A DNA stretch of 64,000 nucleotides from assembly GCF_000189635.1 (NCBI RefSeq), contig NW_002476163.1, forward strand, positions 682,001 through 746,000, read 5' to 3'. This document shows positions 60,987-64,000 of this stretch, one piece after another. The first letter of the stretch is position 1, and each line of letters begins with the position of its first letter. Below the pieces are notes generated by a model. The model worked only from the letters and a program-made list of their open reading frames with translations. It was not told the origin of the DNA and did not search any database. Position numbers and translations under genes: made by a program. Source of the stretch: Tetrahymena thermophila SB210 (lineage: Eukaryota > Ciliophora > Oligohymenophorea > Hymenostomatida > Tetrahymenidae).

Positions 60987-62937
60987 CTTTTAAAATCAAA
61001 AACTTATTTCTACTAGTGTTTTTAATTAAAAAACTTTTTAACTAAAAAGTGGCAATATTATTGTTTATTTACTTTAATAAAAAAAACAAAGAAAAAATTA
61101 ATGCCTATTATTAAATTATTTTCAATATTATTTTATGTAAACAGCAATTTTCATACTTTTATTTTTTCAAAAAAATAATCTAATAATTTTTTTCTAAAAA
61201 TATTACCTTCATTTTTAAAAGGTAAGAGAGGTTATTAAAAAGAGTGTTACAACGCTGAATAAGTTTTTTTAAGAGTTTAAAAATTTAGAAGTTATCCTAA
61301 AATGCGAAATAAGTATGTTTATAATAGTATAATCAAAAATAAGTTTTGATAAACTTAAAAAAATAAAGTAAAGCAAAAGAACTTAAAATCAAACAAAAGG
61401 AAAGTGAAAATAGTAAGAATTAGGTAGAAAAGCCTTAAATATATTGATATTTTTTGATTCAAATTAATTAAGATTAAGTGATTCAAAGTTTTTATTAAAA
61501 TAAATGAATTAATTTTTGACTCGCTATTTATTTTTAAAATATTTTATAACCTACAGGATTTAGCATTAAATTCACTTTGCTTATTTTCAATAAGAAATTA
61601 ATCATTAAATCTTACATTTTTCTTGTATTATTTAATACACTATATTTATTTTAATGTTTTGCATTATCAATTGAATATTCATATACACTATTAATGGTAC
61701 ATTATTTAACTATTTTATATTTTTACTTTTTACTTAATTTAACTATTTAGATTGTAACTTTTTATTGTCATTTATCATATAAAAGAAAAATAAGAATAAA
61801 CAAACACATTGAGTATTTTATATATAAATATATTTAGTTAAAAAGGCTTAAATGTCTTTTTTCGTTTTATTATTTGATTAATAATTAATTATAGGTAATT
61901 ATTTATATTAATAAATGCTTTTGTAATTTTATGGAAAATTAAATTAATTAAGAAAAAGGTAAAATATTATAAAAATTCATCAATTAAAAATTAATAAAAT
62001 ATTTTGACATTTTTTAAAATTGCTTTCAAATAAAACAATACTTAACAAAATAAAATTAAAATTTAATAAAAATCCATTTATCATAAAGTGAATAAAGCAA
62101 AGTATATGTTAAAGATGTTTAATAATAATTTGAAATGAAAATGTTATTTATATACTTATTTTAATTAAAAAATAGATTATTAATTTAATTTATTTATTCT
62201 TTTATTTTAGTTTAAAGTCTTTTTAAGAATTTATCAAAATATTTGACACCTTACAGCATTTAGATAAGCAAAAAATTAGATATATTAGGTAAAATTTAAA
62301 TATATGTAAACTAAAAGGAGATTTTGTCGAAAAGATATGAAGTAACTCGATTTCCTAAAACGAGTTTATAAATAGAAATCATTAGCTGAGAGAAGAAGAA
62401 TTCTGGAATAGAAAAAAAATTAAATTTATTAAGCAGTTTTGAAGATAGTATAAATAAATAAATTAATTAATTTTGATTAAAATTCTTTCATAATTATATT
62501 TAGATTATGTGCTTACAATTTGAAAATCAAAACTAATTATTTTATTTTGTGCGCTAATTTGATTGCTATTATACTCATTCCAAACTAATTTAATTACAAA
62601 TCTATTCATTTATCCTAATTTTGTTTATTTTTCAAACTATTTCATTTGTTTTGTAAAAATACTAAATTAACTAATTACTACGAAATACATGTTTTACATT
62701 AATCTAATCTTTTTCTTTTTTTGGTCTCCCCAAAAAATCTCTGTCTGTAAATTAAAAAATTGATGCAAAATAGATTTAATATTAAATTATGTGTGATCAT
62801 ATAATAAATAGATTCTTTTTACTTAAATTACATACATTCGCTAATCAAATTAAAAACAATTCATTAAGTTAAAAATGCATAAATAAAATTAAATTAAAAC
62901 AATCTTGATAAAAAATATTGGAAAAGTGAATTGAAAT
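60987..62937. other. Divergent intergenic region, about 1.95 kb
   Basis: Separates the leftward K+ channel gene from the rightward macro-domain gene. AT-rich; no gene or RNA recognised. Confidence 0.5.
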
Positions 62938-63923
62938 ATGAAGTTATTATTTTCTTCGTCTTCTGGGAAAGAAAAAGTACCAAAAAACTTAAATATAACT
63001 TAAAAGAATATTTTTGGTAATTCTGAAAACTAAGCTGTTGTTTTTTAGAATTTAAGAATTGCTGTAGTCACTGCTTGCATTAGCACCGAAAACACTGAAG
63101 TGATTATAAACCCTTCTAATTCATCTCTCTCTAATACGACTGGAATCAGTCATGCAGTTGTCAATAAAGGTATTTTATTTTTTATATAAATTTTTTTTTG
63201 ATTTCAAGCAAATTAAATATTTTTGTAAAATATTTGATGGAATACTTGAAAGGAAAATTTATTCCGGCTTTAAAGGATTTTAATTCACGATAAATTTTAT
63301 GATAAATCAAGTAGTAAATGAACAAATTATTTTTAACTTTTTATGAATTTACGATGTATAAATTAATATTTAAATTATCTTTATATAATAAAGGAGGAAA
63401 GAAGCTTATTGCTGAATGCAATTAAATAATTTAAAATTATGGTTAAATCGAGCCAGGCAATGCAATAATATCATCTGCTGGTGAATTGAATTGTAAAAAA
63501 GTTATACATGCTGTAGGTCCTTCGATTTTTTAAAATTCTGAAGAGGCTGAACTTTAACTTCGCACTGCTATTTTTAATTCCTTAAAATTATGTGATTTGT
63601 ACTAGTACTAGAGTATTTCAATACCAATAATGAGCTCAGGAAAGATGGTTGGATTTTCCAAAGAAAAGAGTGCTATGATTATTTTTAACTCTGTTATTGA
63701 ATACATTCTAAACAATTCAACAAATATCAAGCATATTCGCTTTACCAATCTTGATAAATCTATTTCTGAAGTTTTCACAAATCTCCTTATCAATTTTTAA
63801 AAAAGATATGTATAGGTGCTTGCTTCCTAAAGAATGTAACAAGAAATCATCATTCCGAGATACAGAGTATCATTAGAATCTAATTCATCTAATTCTTCTG
63901 CAAGAAATAGTTATGAATAATGA
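62938..63923 (+). CDS. Small macro-domain protein, 253 aa
   Basis: Macro domains bind ADP-ribose or related nucleotides, and some remove ADP-ribose from proteins. Two exons, 62938-63169 and 63394-63923; intron 63170-63393 (224 nt, phase 1); 762 nt in frame, TGA 63921-63923. Family landmarks: LRIAVVTACISTENTEVIIN (strand with the I-V-N turn), NPSNSSLSNTTGISHAVVNK (binding loop 1), GKKLIAECNQIIQ, EPGNAIISSAGELNCKKVIH (loop into the second strand), AVGPSIF, and ISIPIMSSGKMVGFSKEKSA (loop 2). The domain fills about residues 30-205; the C-terminus is Ser/Asn-rich. The glycine run usual in loop 1 is replaced by SNTTG, so ligand affinity may be altered. The protein carries no other domain. It is close to the window edge but complete. 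Confidence 0.85.
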
Positions 63924-64000
63924 ATGATAAATTAAAGAATGTAAAAGTCGATTTTTACATAAAAAATAAAGATAAGCATGTATCATTAGCCTTGATCAGA
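63924..64000. other. 3' flank at window edge
   Basis: 77 bp after the macro-domain gene; too short to judge. Confidence 0.4.

Noticed and set aside
1..64000. Telomere repeats, chromosome breakage sequence, CRISPR array, rRNA
   Set aside because: Looked for CCCCAA/TTGGGG runs, the Tetrahymena breakage 15-mer, regular spaced repeats and rRNA motifs by eye; none seen.

Overview
The window is AT-rich eukaryotic nuclear DNA from a ciliate, most likely a Tetrahymena species and most likely macronuclear (or macronucleus-destined). TAA and TAG occur in frame throughout conserved domains, where they must be read as Gln, and every gene traced ends in TGA. Genes carry mostly short (40-110 nt), very AT-rich GT..AG introns, and the DNA between genes is AT-rich and featureless. 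Genes were rebuilt by hand under this code. Where every exon was summed, total length is divisible by three and intron phases agree, which supports the models independently of homology.

Layout. 1-9 kb: the 5' end of an ABCA-type ABC transporter (minus), a decayed Tc1/mariner-like transposase (plus), then a complete full-size ABCA transporter (minus) whose N-terminus closely resembles the first. 11.4-13.2 kb: a Gln/Asn-rich acidic protein of unknown function. 16.8-21.7 kb: a kinesin with a long low-complexity tail. 24-29 kb: small unrecognised genes, including a 285-residue protein ending in a possible CaaX prenylation box and a 165-residue protein whose last exon lies beside a degenerate second copy. 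29.4-30.9 kb: an MFS transporter. 31.8-34.2 kb: a Gln/Glu/Lys-rich coiled-coil protein. 34.4-35.2 kb: four identical tRNA-Arg(UCU) genes in mixed orientation. 36.2-40.7 kb: a 1458-residue Gln-rich protein with two C-terminal FHA domains and an internal 225-bp tandem duplication.

41.6-45.1 kb: an insulin-degrading-enzyme-like M16 metallopeptidase. 46.1-46.9 kb: a MAPEG membrane protein with strongly biased codons. 47.9-56.0 kb: the spliceosomal helicase Brr2 (U5-200K). 56.8-61.0 kb: a voltage-gated-type K+ channel with a cyclic-nucleotide-binding domain. 62.9-63.9 kb: a small macro-domain protein.

The genes are individually transcribed eukaryotic units, not operons. They mix core housekeeping (splicing, tRNA) with families expanded in ciliates (ABC transporters, K+ channels, kinesins). 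I did not find a convincing new multi-gene system. The more unusual items are the transposase relic between ABCA paralogues, the tRNA-Arg cluster with genomic CCA, the duplicated terminal exon, the recent in-frame duplication in the FHA gene, and the CaaX-tailed protein.
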